From ZC4RG29 sp964521255 (GTDB lineage Bacteria; Bacteroidota; Bacteroidia; Cytophagales; Cyclobacteriaceae): 64,000 nt of DNA. Location: assembly GCA_964521255.1 (NCBI GenBank), contig CAZFRM010000023.1, positions 1 through 64,000 on the forward strand, written 5' to 3'. Positions 9,348 to 18,038 of this stretch are shown piece by piece. Position 1 is the first letter of the stretch. Each line of letters starts with the position of its first letter. Below the pieces are notes generated by a model that was not told the DNA's origin, made no database searches, and worked only from the letters and a program-made list of their open reading frames with translations. The position numbers and the translations under genes were made by a program.

Positions 9348-9772
9348 TCAACCTTTCGCTTTTTGGAAACTGAGTGATCTTGTCTTGGCTTTTTCCACCA
9401 GCTCGAGCGATCGTTTGATGCGGCTGTCCACATTCTTGACGGATGTAACATAATGAATCAGGCTGCGCTGCATTCCTTTGGTGAACGTATCCCAAATTTT
9501 TTTTGCTTCTTCATCCTGTTCAAGCACTTCTTCAAGTTCTTCCGGCATATCAACAATTTTCGGGTTAACCAATCTGAAGTTGACTTCGACGGCATCTCCT
9601 TCTTTGATCTTTGCAGCTTTTCGCAGCGCAGCGCTGACGGAAAAAAACCGGGAGCCGTCATTTTTATATTGAGGAGCGAGTGCAAAGCAGCTCCGTTAAT
9701 AGTACCTTTTGTTCTTACCCTTCCTTTAGGCAAAGCCTTCACAATATCTGTCTCTAAGGTAAACGAACAGAT
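9348..9772 (-). pseudogene. Frameshifted, 5'-truncated DUF1905/YdeI-like gene
   Basis: Two overlapping frames together spell one DUF1905 plus OmpD-associated (YdeI-like) protein. The upstream frame gives FTLETDIVKALPKGRVRTKG; after a one-base shift comes FRLVNPKIVDMPEELEEVL then DEEAKKIWDTFTKGMQRS. The shift lies at the AAA run near 9684-9686 (plus strand) and looks like loss of one base. The 5' end has no in-frame ATG before it meets the CRISPR repeat at 9774, so the gene is also cut at its start. It may be a real relic broken by growth or rearrangement of the array. The frameshift alone could be a sequencing error. Confidence 0.75.
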
Positions 9773-9773
9773 A

Positions 9774-9809
9774 GTTGTGATTTGCTTTCAACAAACGATC
9801 TTTGACATC
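9774..9809 (+). CRISPR. Outlying CRISPR repeat, identical to array repeats
   Basis: A full 36-bp repeat (begins GTTGTGATTTGC, ends GATCTTTGACATC) that matches the array repeats at every position. It is the leftmost repeat and lies 1591 bp from the next one at 11401. Its left side abuts the broken DUF1905 gene; its right side runs directly into phage sequence. Confidence 0.97.
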
Positions 9810-9810
9810 A

Positions 9811-10545
9811 ACCAAGGCTGCGAGGGCAGCCGCGCAGTGGGAAAGATTCCAGCAACGCGGCGGCAAGCTGGAATATATGACCGTAGGCGATGGTCGTGTG
9901 CGTGAGGCTCATCGTGAACTGGAAGGAACGATACTTCCTGTTGATGCTCCGTTCTGGAAACTTTACTATCCGCCTAACGGATGGAACTGCCGGTGCTTCG
10001 TGCGGTGGAGACCTGATACAACTGACACAGTGAATCCGAAATCGCTCCCTGATGTGAATGAAATGTTTCAGAATAACGTAGGGCTTACATCGCAGATATT
10101 TACTGATGATCGTCCGTTCATCCGTGAGGTTGGTACACTCCAGGCTGATCGCATCCGGGAAATCGCTCAGCTTGAAACGCGCAGATGGGAGCGCAAATAT
10201 ATTACCGACCGGCTGAAGGAAAACCTTAAGGACAAAACAACAGCGGTCACCCTCGGCGACAAGAGTGCAGTAGTGAATTATAGTTCAAGGCGATTGAGTG
10301 AGGCTGTTAGCCAGCCGCACATGCAGCAGTTCGAAAAGAACAGAGCGCTGCTTAACATCGAGGCATTGATGAAGGGTGCTACGTTTGTACAGACCGCACC
10401 AAACACTAAAGCATTCAAAGATCGTGTGAAGCAGTATCACTATTTGCTGGTTGAGATTGCTGAGCAGCCGAGTTACATCGTGCTTGAAGAATTGAACAAT
10501 GGTGAAGTGTATTTTCTAACCATTGTAGACAGGCTTAAAAGTTGA
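9811..10545 (+). CDS. Phage MuF-like minor head protein, C-terminal part, with putative BECR nuclease domain
   Basis: About 244 residues remain of a phage head morphogenesis protein (Mu gpF/SPP1 gp7 family). The signature is GDGRVREAHRELEG followed by PFWKLYYPPNGWNCRC, the cysteine-containing motif at the end of the MuF domain. The N-terminal part is missing because the frame runs straight into the CRISPR repeat; no native start exists. The last ~80 residues (FKDRVKQYHYLLVEI, then YFLTIVDRLK) resemble the barnase/EndoU/colicin E5/RelE-like (BECR) toxin domains often fused to these head proteins; this second assignment is tentative. A closed stem begins exactly at the stop codon. Confidence 0.8.
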   Translation, partial: TKAARAAAQWERFQQRGGKLEYMTVGDGRVREAHRELEGTILPVDAPFWKLYYPPNGWNCRCFVRWRPDTTDTVNPKSLPDVNEMFQNNVGLTSQIFTDDRPFIREVGTLQADRIREIAQLETRRWERKYITDRLKENLKDKTTAVTLGDKSAVVNYSSRRLSEAVSQPHMQQFEKNRALLNIEALMKGATFVQTAPNTKAFKDRVKQYHYLLVEIAEQPSYIVLEELNNGEVYFLTIVDRLKS

Positions 10546-10604
10546 CGGGCGATAACCCCACGACACAAGGAATTTGCAGTCCAAGGAGGAGGTCACCGCC
10601 CGTC
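10544..10604 (+). other. Stem-closed intergenic element in phage fragment
   Basis: Perfect 8-bp arms GACGGGCG (10544-10551) and CGCCCGTC (10597-10604) close a 45-nt interior that contains AAGGAGGAGGT. The left arm overlaps the stop codon of the MuF-like gene. No T-tract follows, so it is not a standard terminator. A structured RNA or cis-regulatory element between phage genes is possible. Confidence 0.45.
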
Positions 10605-10634
10605 AGTACAAATATAAAGAAAGTCCTGCATTTC

Positions 10635-10667
10635 CCCCTCTCCTTTGGAGAGGGCCGGGGTGAGGCC
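10635..10667. repeat. Bacteroidota interspersed repeat core
   Basis: Contains CTCTCCTTTGGAGAG, then GCCGGGGTGAGGCC. It closely matches the core at 5382-5412 and, in reverse complement, those at about 48.1 and 55.9 kb. Here it lacks the long flanking inverted repeats. It sits 7 bp before the start of the virion morphogenesis gene. Confidence 0.8.
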
Positions 10668-10674
10668 AAGAACT

Positions 10675-11169
10675 ATGAGTTTGAAAAACATTAAAACCGG
10701 TCGCGAGTTATCAGATGAAATGGGCGACAGCATGCAAAAGTTTCAACGCCTGATGGATAACGGCCTGCCCGATCCTATTGTTGACGCCGCCCAAAAGTTG
10801 GTAGATGATTCTTTCCGGCAAGAGCAATACCAGGACAAAAAAAGCAGCAAGTGGGCTGGCAGAGAGAATGATGATGAAGCTGGTGAAGCGCGAGGCAATA
10901 GAAGGGCGTTACTCGTTGGCCCTGTTCCCAGGAGGAATCCCGGCACTCCGTTGTGGCAATCAGTGGAAGCTGAGCGACGCGGAAAAGATATTGTTATCGG
11001 AACAGATGTAGAATACGCACAGGTTCACAATGAAGGATTGAGATCCGGAAAAGGAAGTGGGTTCACTATGCCGAAGCGCCAGTTCATGCCCATACCTGGT
11101 GAAGCCAGCCCGATTGATGCTGAAGTGGAAAAGTGGATGGATGACCAGATGAATAAAATTTTCGGATAA
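10675..11169 (+). CDS. Phage virion morphogenesis (Mu gpG-like) protein
   Basis: A 164-residue protein of the phage virion morphogenesis/tail completion family, which joins head and tail. Visible features are VDDSFRQEQYQDKKSSKW near the N-terminus, RRNPGTPLWQSV in the middle and VIGTDVEYAQVHNEG then MPKRQFMPIPGE near the end; the YA-x-x-HNEG and R-x-F-x-P signatures are typical. The ATG at 10675 is preferred because the upstream open codons lie in the interspersed repeat. Its stop overlaps the next start (TAATG). This gene is intact, unlike its two neighbours. Confidence 0.82.
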   Translation: MSLKNIKTGRELSDEMGDSMQKFQRLMDNGLPDPIVDAAQKLVDDSFRQEQYQDKKSSKWAGRENDDEAGEARGNRRALLVGPVPRRNPGTPLWQSVEAERRGKDIVIGTDVEYAQVHNEGLRSGKGSGFTMPKRQFMPIPGEASPIDAEVEKWMDDQMNKIFG

Positions 11170-11400
11170 TGTACACCTACGCATATCAAACCCTTGAAAA
11201 GTTACTGCTCGCAAAGATGCCGGAGCTGCGCGAGATAGACTGGTACCTGCAACAGGATAGCACATCAGATAAAAACACCTGGATATACGGTGCGCCGGTG
11301 CTGTTCCTTGAATTTGTTCCTGTAGAAGGCCCGCGCGATCATGGCGGCAGAATTCAAAGTGCTGTTACTGACATTGTTGTTCACCTGCTCACCGAGAACA
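11169..11400 (+). CDS. Small phage structural protein, 3' end replaced by CRISPR repeat
   Basis: About 77 phage-derived residues (MYTYAYQTLEKLLLAKMPEL, later GAPVLFLEFVPVE and TDIVVHLLTEN). The frame then continues artificially through the first array repeat and stops at 11432. Position directly after the virion morphogenesis gene and size suggest a head-tail joining or tail terminator-type protein of Mu-like phages; I do not recognise a specific family. It is clearly truncated. Confidence 0.65.
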
Positions 11401-14400
11401 GTTGTGATTTGCTTTCAACAAACGATCTTTGACATCAAAGCAGAGGTTCAGGATATTGTGACTGCTGTTGTGATTTGCTTTCAACAAACGATCTTTGACA
11501 TCAAAAAAGCGTAGGGAGTTACAAGCGAATGGTTGTGATTTGCTTTCAACAAACGATCTTTGACATCATAAACTTGTGGGGCGGCCAAATGATTTACGTT
11601 GTGATTTGCTTTCAACAAACGATCTTTGACATCCAGCCCTTTTCGATCCCCTCTTGCCACTCTGTTGTGATTTGCTTTCAACAAACGATCTTTGACATCA
11701 GATTATCAAATACTGTTCATCGATATATTGTTGTGATTTGCTTTCAACAAACGATCTTTGACATCTACACCTGATAATCTGGTTATCAAGTCAAGTTGTG
11801 ATTTGCTTTCAACAAACGATCTTTGACATCTGCAAATACAGGTAAACTATTACCATTACAGTTGTGATTTGCTTTCAACAAACGATCTTTGACATCGTAG
11901 GCAAATGGCAGTAGGCAAAACCCTTCGTTGTGATTTGCTTTCAACAAACGATCTTTGACATCACTTCGCGCTCCGTACACTACCACGATCAGTTGTGATT
12001 TGCTTTCAACAAACGATCTTTGACATCCTTACGATCAAGGAAAGACATGACAGACACGTTGTGATTTGCTTTCAACAAACGATCTTTGACATCAGGCTCT
12101 GTTTTGTTGATTCGTTCGTACTGGTTGTGATTTGCTTTCAACAAACGATCTTTGACATCAAACGAGCCAAACTATGAAACTATTTGCTAGTTGTGATTTG
12201 CTTTCAACAAACGATCTTTGACATCGCAGCACGAAGTACATAGGCTGGGAGCTGAGTTGTGATTTGCTTTCAACAAACGATCTTTGACATCCGAAGACTG
12301 GATGTTAAAAAATATCGGCATGTTGTGATTTGCTTTCAACAAACGATCTTTGACATCAAGTTTTTGAATCGTAACGCATACGCTATAGTTGTGATTTGCT
12401 TTCAACAAACGATCTTTGACATCTATCATCATAAGCAAGTGCAGCATCAATCCGTTGTGATTTGCTTTCAACAAACGATCTTTGACATCTATCATCATAA
12501 GCAAGTGCAGCATCAATCCGTTGTGATTTGCTTTCAACAAACGATCTTTGACATCTTCTGCTTTGTGGCATGTAATCAACGGCCCGTTGTGATTTGCTTT
12601 CAACAAACGATCTTTGACATCGGGCCGGAATTTGTAATACAGAGTGCCTTAGTTGTGATTTGCTTTCAACAAACGATCTTTGACATCCTGATTGCCGTCA
12701 GCTCTCAGTGTGCCCTGTTGTGATTTGCTTTCAACAAACGATCTTTGACATCTAATACAAGCGTTAATAAAAGGAGGATACGGTTGTGATTTGCTTTCAA
12801 CAAACGATCTTTGACATCTAAAAACAAAACTGTCAACAATCCTAATCAGTTGTGATTTGCTTTCAACAAACGATCTTTGACATCATTGTTAGTTGTATCC
12901 CACGATACCCCTGAGTTGTGATTTGCTTTCAACAAACGATCTTTGACATCAGCTTTGCGAGAAGGTACTACCGCCATGCAGTTGTGATTTGCTTTCAACA
13001 AACGATCTTTGACATCCCCAATGGTGTGGAACTGGATAGTTGGGTGGTTGTGATTTGCTTTCAACAAACGATCTTTGACATCGAAGCTAAACAGGTATTT
13101 AAACAAATACCCGTTGTGATTTGCTTTCAACAAACGATCTTTGACATCGGTGAGGTTCGCAGCGATTTGCGCATCAACGTTGTGATTTGCTTTCAACAAA
13201 CGATCTTTGACATCTGTCACCGGCATCACCGCTTATGCCGATGAGTTGTGATTTGCTTTCAACAAACGATCTTTGACATCTGAGCTAAATGATATTGTCC
13301 CCTCGCCGCTGTTGTGATTTGCTTTCAACAAACGATCTTTGACATCGTAACGGCCATTTTTAAACATCATGTTTCCGTTGTGATTTGCTTTCAACAAACG
13401 ATCTTTGACATCCTTCGGAGGGTTAGGTGTTACCTGCTGATCGTTGTGATTTGCTTTCAACAAACGATCTTTGACATCCTCGAATGGTTTAAGTATTCGC
13501 TTGTATGGTTGTGATTTGCTTTCAACAAACGATCTTTGACATCGAAGTACGACAGGATATGTCGCCGGATTTAGTTGTGATTTGCTTTCAACAAACGATC
13601 TTTGACATCGGAGACCCGGAAGTGTGGACCATGGTTATAGTTGTGATTTGCTTTCAACAAACGATCTTTGACATCAGTGCCGTTCTGGACTCATTACGTC
13701 GCGCAGTTGTGATTTGCTTTCAACAAACGATCTTTGACATCCCATCAACATAAAGCTCCATGTCCATGATGTTGTGATTTGCTTTCAACAAACGATCTTT
13801 GACATCTTCAGACGTGAATAACACAGATCCAACGCTGTTGTGATTTGCTTTCAACAAACGATCTTTGACATCGGCTTTTCATGAAACAAACATTTCAACG
13901 TTGTTGTGATTTGCTTTCAACAAACGATCTTTGACATCAAACCACTTCTTTTGAAGTTGGGTCTATTTGTTGTGATTTGCTTTCAACAAACGATCTTTGA
14001 CATCAACCTTGGTCAAACTATCTACCTCACGGGAGTTGTGATTTGCTTTCAACAAACGATCTTTGACATCCCATTCAGCTAAGACAACATTCTCTTGATT
14101 GTTGTGATTTGCTTTCAACAAACGATCTTTGACATCAGCGTATGAAGATTAAACATACAATTTTTAGTTGTGATTTGCTTTCAACAAACGATCTTTGACA
14201 TCTGTATCTTCAAAAACACTTGTTTCTCTTGCGTTGTGATTTGCTTTCAACAAACGATCTTTGACATCAGTAATTCAATTGTAATCGGATTCACCGTTGT
14301 TGTGATTTGCTTTCAACAAACGATCTTTGACATCGGTAATTCGTGTCTTACGTCTGGCGGGATTGTTGTGATTTGCTTTCAACAAACGATCTTTGACATC

Positions 14401-16445
14401 TAAGTGGCGAAAAGTAAATGGCGTGAAGCTGTTGTGATTTGCTTTCAACAAACGATCTTTGACATCCTGGTACACCAGGCCATGTTTAGAGATTATGTTG
14501 TGATTTGCTTTCAACAAACGATCTTTGACATCCCATTCAGCTAAGACAACATTCTCTTGATTGTTGTGATTTGCTTTCAACAAACGATCTTTGACATCAG
14601 CGTATGAAGATTAAACATACAATTTTTAGTTGTGATTTGCTTTCAACAAACGATCTTTGACATCTGTATCTTCAAAAACACTTGTTTCTCTTGCGTTGTG
14701 ATTTGCTTTCAACAAACGATCTTTGACATCAGTAATTCAATTGTAATCGGATTCACCGTTGTTGTGATTTGCTTTCAACAAACGATCTTTGACATCCCGC
14801 CAGCATCAATTAAATCTTTGATATCAGTTGTGATTTGCTTTCAACAAACGATCTTTGACATCTGATGCAAACTGACGTGTTAATGTCCAAAAGTTGTGAT
14901 TTGCTTTCAACAAACGATCTTTGACATCCGGGCTTCTTGAATATATTCCTCTTGTTCAGTTGTGATTTGCTTTCAACAAACGATCTTTGACATCATACCT
15001 AAAGAGGTAAGTCATCAGATTCAAGTTGTGATTTGCTTTCAACAAACGATCTTTGACATCTCTGCTTAGTTTTCTAAGCGGTATAATGGGTTGTGATTTG
15101 CTTTCAACAAACGATCTTTGACATCGGTAATTCGTGTCTTACGTCTGGCGGGATTGTTGTGATTTGCTTTCAACAAACGATCTTTGACATCGCAACGTGG
15201 TCAGGAAGTTTTGTTGCCGGTGTTGTGATTTGCTTTCAACAAACGATCTTTGACATCGTATATAGGTGTGGAGGTGAAGATAGGCAGGTTGTGATTTGCT
15301 TTCAACAAACGATCTTTGACATCAATATCTTACCACAGAGTATATCACATCCTGTTGTGATTTGCTTTCAACAAACGATCTTTGACATCGACTGATGCTT
15401 AAATCTTCCATGAGCCGTTGTTGTGATTTGCTTTCAACAAACGATCTTTGACATCGCTCTCCGTGAGATGTAGTAGCCCTGACGTGTTGTGATTTGCTTT
15501 CAACAAACGATCTTTGACATCGATGGCCGCGGACTTACATCAACAGCCATAGTTGTGATTTGCTTTCAACAAACGATCTTTGACATCCAGTAAGCGCAGA
15601 ATTAAGAGTCACGTTGTGTTGTGATTTGCTTTCAACAAACGATCTTTGACATCCAGCCCATTGACACTTCAATCAGGGAACAAGTTGTGATTTGCTTTCA
15701 ACAAACGATCTTTGACATCCGAATTCTTTGGTGATGTCTTTCAGTTCCTGTTGTGATTTGCTTTCAACAAACGATCTTTGACATCATTAAAAATCGATAC
15801 CAGGAGACCGCGAAAGTTGTGATTTGCTTTCAACAAACGATCTTTGACATCAGGTTTTATAGCGAGGTATTTGATGTCTTTGTTGTGATTTGCTTTCAAC
15901 AAACGATCTTTGACATCCAATGATGAAAGCAATTCATGAGACAGCCGGTTGTGATTTGCTTTCAACAAACGATCTTTGACATCCAACCCATTCAAAACCT
16001 TCTGCGTCAAGTAGTTGTGATTTGCTTTCAACAAACGATCTTTGACATCTGCTCACCAAGCTTTGCGAATGTAGGCCAAGTTGTGATTTGCTTTCAACAA
16101 ACGATCTTTGACATCGTTAATAAAAAAATTACGACGGAAACTAAGTTGTGATTTGCTTTCAACAAACGATCTTTGACATCAATGTAAACATAACATACAA
16201 CAAACTTTTGGTTGTGATTTGCTTTCAACAAACGATCTTTGACATCATCCGGGGGTCTATTTGTCAGACCGGTTACGTTGTGATTTGCTTTCAACAAACG
16301 ATCTTTGACATCAGCAGGTGATATAATCTTTATGCATGTAATGTTGTGATTTGCTTTCAACAAACGATCTTTGACATCTGAGGGCGGTCTTTCTATGACC
16401 CTACCGGTAGTTGTGATTTGCTTTCAACAAACGATCTTTGACATC
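11401..16445 (+). CRISPR. Type II-C CRISPR array, 77 repeats and 76 spacers
   Basis: A 36-bp repeat (begins GTTGTGATTTGCTTTC, ends AAACGATCTTTGACATC) recurs at 65-67 bp intervals. Spacers are mostly 30 bp; eight are 29 bp and the last is 31 bp. I read all repeats as identical, including both ends, so no degenerate terminal repeat marks an old end. The orientation shown (GTTGTG first) is set by the tracrRNA anti-repeat, so crRNAs would be read left to right, toward cas2. Several spacers are duplicated. The repeat 3' half contains GATCTTTG, one base from the Bacteroidota -7 element TAnnTTTG, with TTG 19 bp before it; this suggests promoters inside repeats, as in Neisseria II-C arrays. Confidence 0.98.
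14071..15155 (+). repeat. Rearranged duplication of a spacer block inside the array
   Basis: Four consecutive spacers at 14071-14298 recur in the same order at 14533-14760, exactly 462 bp (seven units) later. The spacer following the first block (14335-14364, begins GGTAATTCGTG) recurs at 15126-15155, but there five other spacers separate it from the second block. This fits unequal recombination between repeats plus loss of five units in one copy. A separate adjacent duplicate lies at 12424-12453 and 12490-12519. Confidence 0.93.
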
Positions 16446-16538
16446 CGATTATGCTTTTTAACCCTGTAGATCAGCCGGTTAGAAGCATTTTTGGAGAACA
16501 AAAAAGGTGTGAATGATGTCAAATAAAGCCTCCAATCC
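16446..16538. other. Array flank between last repeat and cas2
   Basis: A 93-bp AT-rich stretch with no repeat-like sequence separates the last repeat from the cas2 stop codon. The other array end is occupied by the broken DUF1905 gene, so this is the better candidate for a leader-like integration signal. That is inference only. On the minus strand, transcription of cas2 would run through it into the antisense strand of the array. Confidence 0.4.
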
Positions 16539-16868
16539 TCAAAAAAGCTCAAGCTGCTGGGGGATCGGGGGCTTTTCTTTTTCTTCTTTTCCAAAAAACA
16601 ACTGCATCATTCCAAACTGCTTGTCTGTAATAGTCAGGATTCCCACATGGCCTTTCGGTGGAAGGTTTTTCTGGATCCGCTTTACATGCACCTCGGCATT
16701 TTCACGACTGGCACAATGCCGCAGGTAGGCGCTGAACTGAAACATGGTGAAGCCGTCTTTCATCATGCTCTTTCGGAAGTCCGCATAATTCTTCCGGTCT
16801 TTTTTTGTTTCCACGGGCAGATCGAATAGTACCATGATCCACATAACGCGATATTCATTTAAGCGCAT
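16539..16868 (-). CDS. cas2: CRISPR-associated endoribonuclease Cas2
   Basis: A 109-residue Cas2 that partners Cas1 in spacer integration. The start at 16868 (MRLNEYRVMWIMVLFDLPVE) gives the expected first beta strand with the conserved aspartate in LFDLP. The following segment (KKDRKNYADFRKSM) and FQFSAYLRHCAS match type II Cas2. The frame is open for 28 codons upstream inside cas1 but that extension has no Cas2 character. It overlaps the cas1 end by 14 bp, so translation is probably coupled. It is the last gene of the cas9-NTase-cas1-cas2 operon. Confidence 0.96.
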   Translation of the reverse strand: MRLNEYRVMWIMVLFDLPVETKKDRKNYADFRKSMMKDGFTMFQFSAYLRHCASRENAEVHVKRIQKNLPPKGHVGILTITDKQFGMMQLFFGKEEKEKPPIPQQLELF

Positions 16869-17802
16869 CGGCTTGTAATTTGGGATATAGAATTTTCGTG
16901 ACGGTGCCTTCAAAACAATATGCCAGCGAAGCTGTAGTTCGTTGTGCTGCAACCATCAAAGGGCTTCGTTCGCCATCAATCAGAACATCCACGGTTGCTA
17001 CACCCAAAAGTTGTTTCTTAATAGACGGCGTAACTTCGGTATAGTCTTCGCCATTGCGAATAATCTCCGCTACAAGCGCGTCAGCAAACGGACGGTAAGG
17101 TTCCATAATATCATCAGCAAGGCAATAATGATTGTATTGATTTCTATGGTGTATGCCCAGCAATGGAAGAAGTCCCGAGCCCACTAAACTGCGTGCAATT
17201 ATGGCCCGGATAATCGCATACGTATAATTCAGCAAAGGATTTGGAGGAAGACCATCAGGGTTACGGGTAAAATCGGGTAGGACACTGAAAATATTTTTCC
17301 AGTAATAGGTAGCTGCCCGGGCCTCAAGATTTTCAGGATCACCCGACCGTACATCACCTGCCCATTTCATCATGTTTGCTGCTTCCATTCCATATCGTTT
17401 TAAGAGTAATGCCTGGTTGATGATTTTAGCTTTCACCGTTTGTTGCCAGAGTTGTTTTACCAGCGGCTGTGAAGCAGAAAGCTGATCCTTGAATTTTGCA
17501 GATTGCTGGCGGTGCCCGGCGAGGTTCAGCATGAGTCCTGTGGGGTGGTGTGTTTTATTACAGGTGATCAGCGCTACGTTATTGTCAAGCAATCCGGCCA
17601 TCAGGGCTTGCGTTATAATGAGCTGCTGGTGGTCAAGGATCACCACGCCAATATCTTCGATGGGGATAGTGGCCTGGGCCTCTTTTTTAAAGCTGTCGGG
17701 AAGGGTGTTGTTCTTCTCCACTTCAGGCAAGCGTACTACCAGTTGCTCATCACGACGACTCAGGTAAGCCGGGTTGCCGAAGTACAACGTGCGTTTGATC
17801 AT
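16855..17802 (-). CDS. cas1: CRISPR-associated integrase Cas1 (type II)
   Basis: A 315-residue Cas1, the metal-dependent integrase that inserts new spacers. Likely catalytic residues are E160 (NLEARAA), H219 (GIHHRNQYN) and D241 within EPYRPFAD; the G-I-x-H-R-N pattern is that of type II Cas1. The N-terminal MIKRTLYFGNPAYLS and YFGNP-type beta domain are normal. Length and residues are intact, so acquisition should be functional. A 236-bp gap holding a strong 19-bp hairpin separates it from the upstream nucleotidyltransferase gene. cas2 overlaps its 3' end. Confidence 0.97.
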   Translation of the reverse strand: MIKRTLYFGNPAYLSRRDEQLVVRLPEVEKNNTLPDSFKKEAQATIPIEDIGVVILDHQQLIITQALMAGLLDNNVALITCNKTHHPTGLMLNLAGHRQQSAKFKDQLSASQPLVKQLWQQTVKAKIINQALLLKRYGMEAANMMKWAGDVRSGDPENLEARAATYYWKNIFSVLPDFTRNPDGLPPNPLLNYTYAIIRAIIARSLVGSGLLPLLGIHHRNQYNHYCLADDIMEPYRPFADALVAEIIRNGEDYTEVTPSIKKQLLGVATVDVLIDGERSPLMVAAQRTTASLAYCFEGTVTKILYPKLQADALK

Positions 17803-17984
17803 GCTAACATGTTTGAGTTCTGGTTATTTCAACCATCATGCCAGTACGTTAAAGTATTAGTTTAAGCTTTGATTTTAAGGTTTTGGTGAGAAAGGATTTG
17901 GTGAAATTGAGAAACTGGATTAATAAAGAAGAAAAACAACAAGTTTACCCGCCGTCTTCATTTATGCATTTTTTCGGGCTATTC

Positions 17985-18025
17985 AACCGTGAAAATTTAA
18001 AATGGGATTTTAGATTTTCACGGTT
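17985..18025. repeat. Strong 19-bp hairpin between nucleotidyltransferase and cas1 genes
   Basis: Arms at 17985-18003 and 18007-18025 are complementary at 18 of 19 positions, with a 3-nt loop (GGG). The left arm starts AACCGTGAAAAT. Neither side has a T-tract, so it is not a typical terminator. It lies in the 236-bp gap of an otherwise tight operon and could be an RNA processing or stabilising site, an operator or a mobile palindrome. Confidence 0.8.
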
Positions 18026-18038
18026 TGAAATATTTGTG

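Larger units (their letters stand above)
9810..11400 (+). mobile_element. Mu-like phage fragment lying between two CRISPR repeats
   Basis: A 1591-bp segment bounded on both sides, to the base, by perfect CRISPR repeats. It carries three consecutive phage structural genes on the plus strand, the first lacking its 5' part and the last its 3' part. Gene order (MuF-like head protein, virion morphogenesis protein, small downstream protein) follows Mu-like phages of Bacteroidota. It occupies the position of one 30-bp spacer. It is either real phage DNA captured in the array or an assembly join from spacers to their source phage. Confidence 0.85.

Noticed and set aside
11481..16363. Long open frames with tandem repeats of VKDRLLKANHN or VVICFQQTIFDI on both strands of the array
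   Set aside because: They are translations of the CRISPR repeat. The 66-bp unit is a multiple of three and the repeat has no stop in some frames, so frames stay open until a spacer contains a stop or has a different length.
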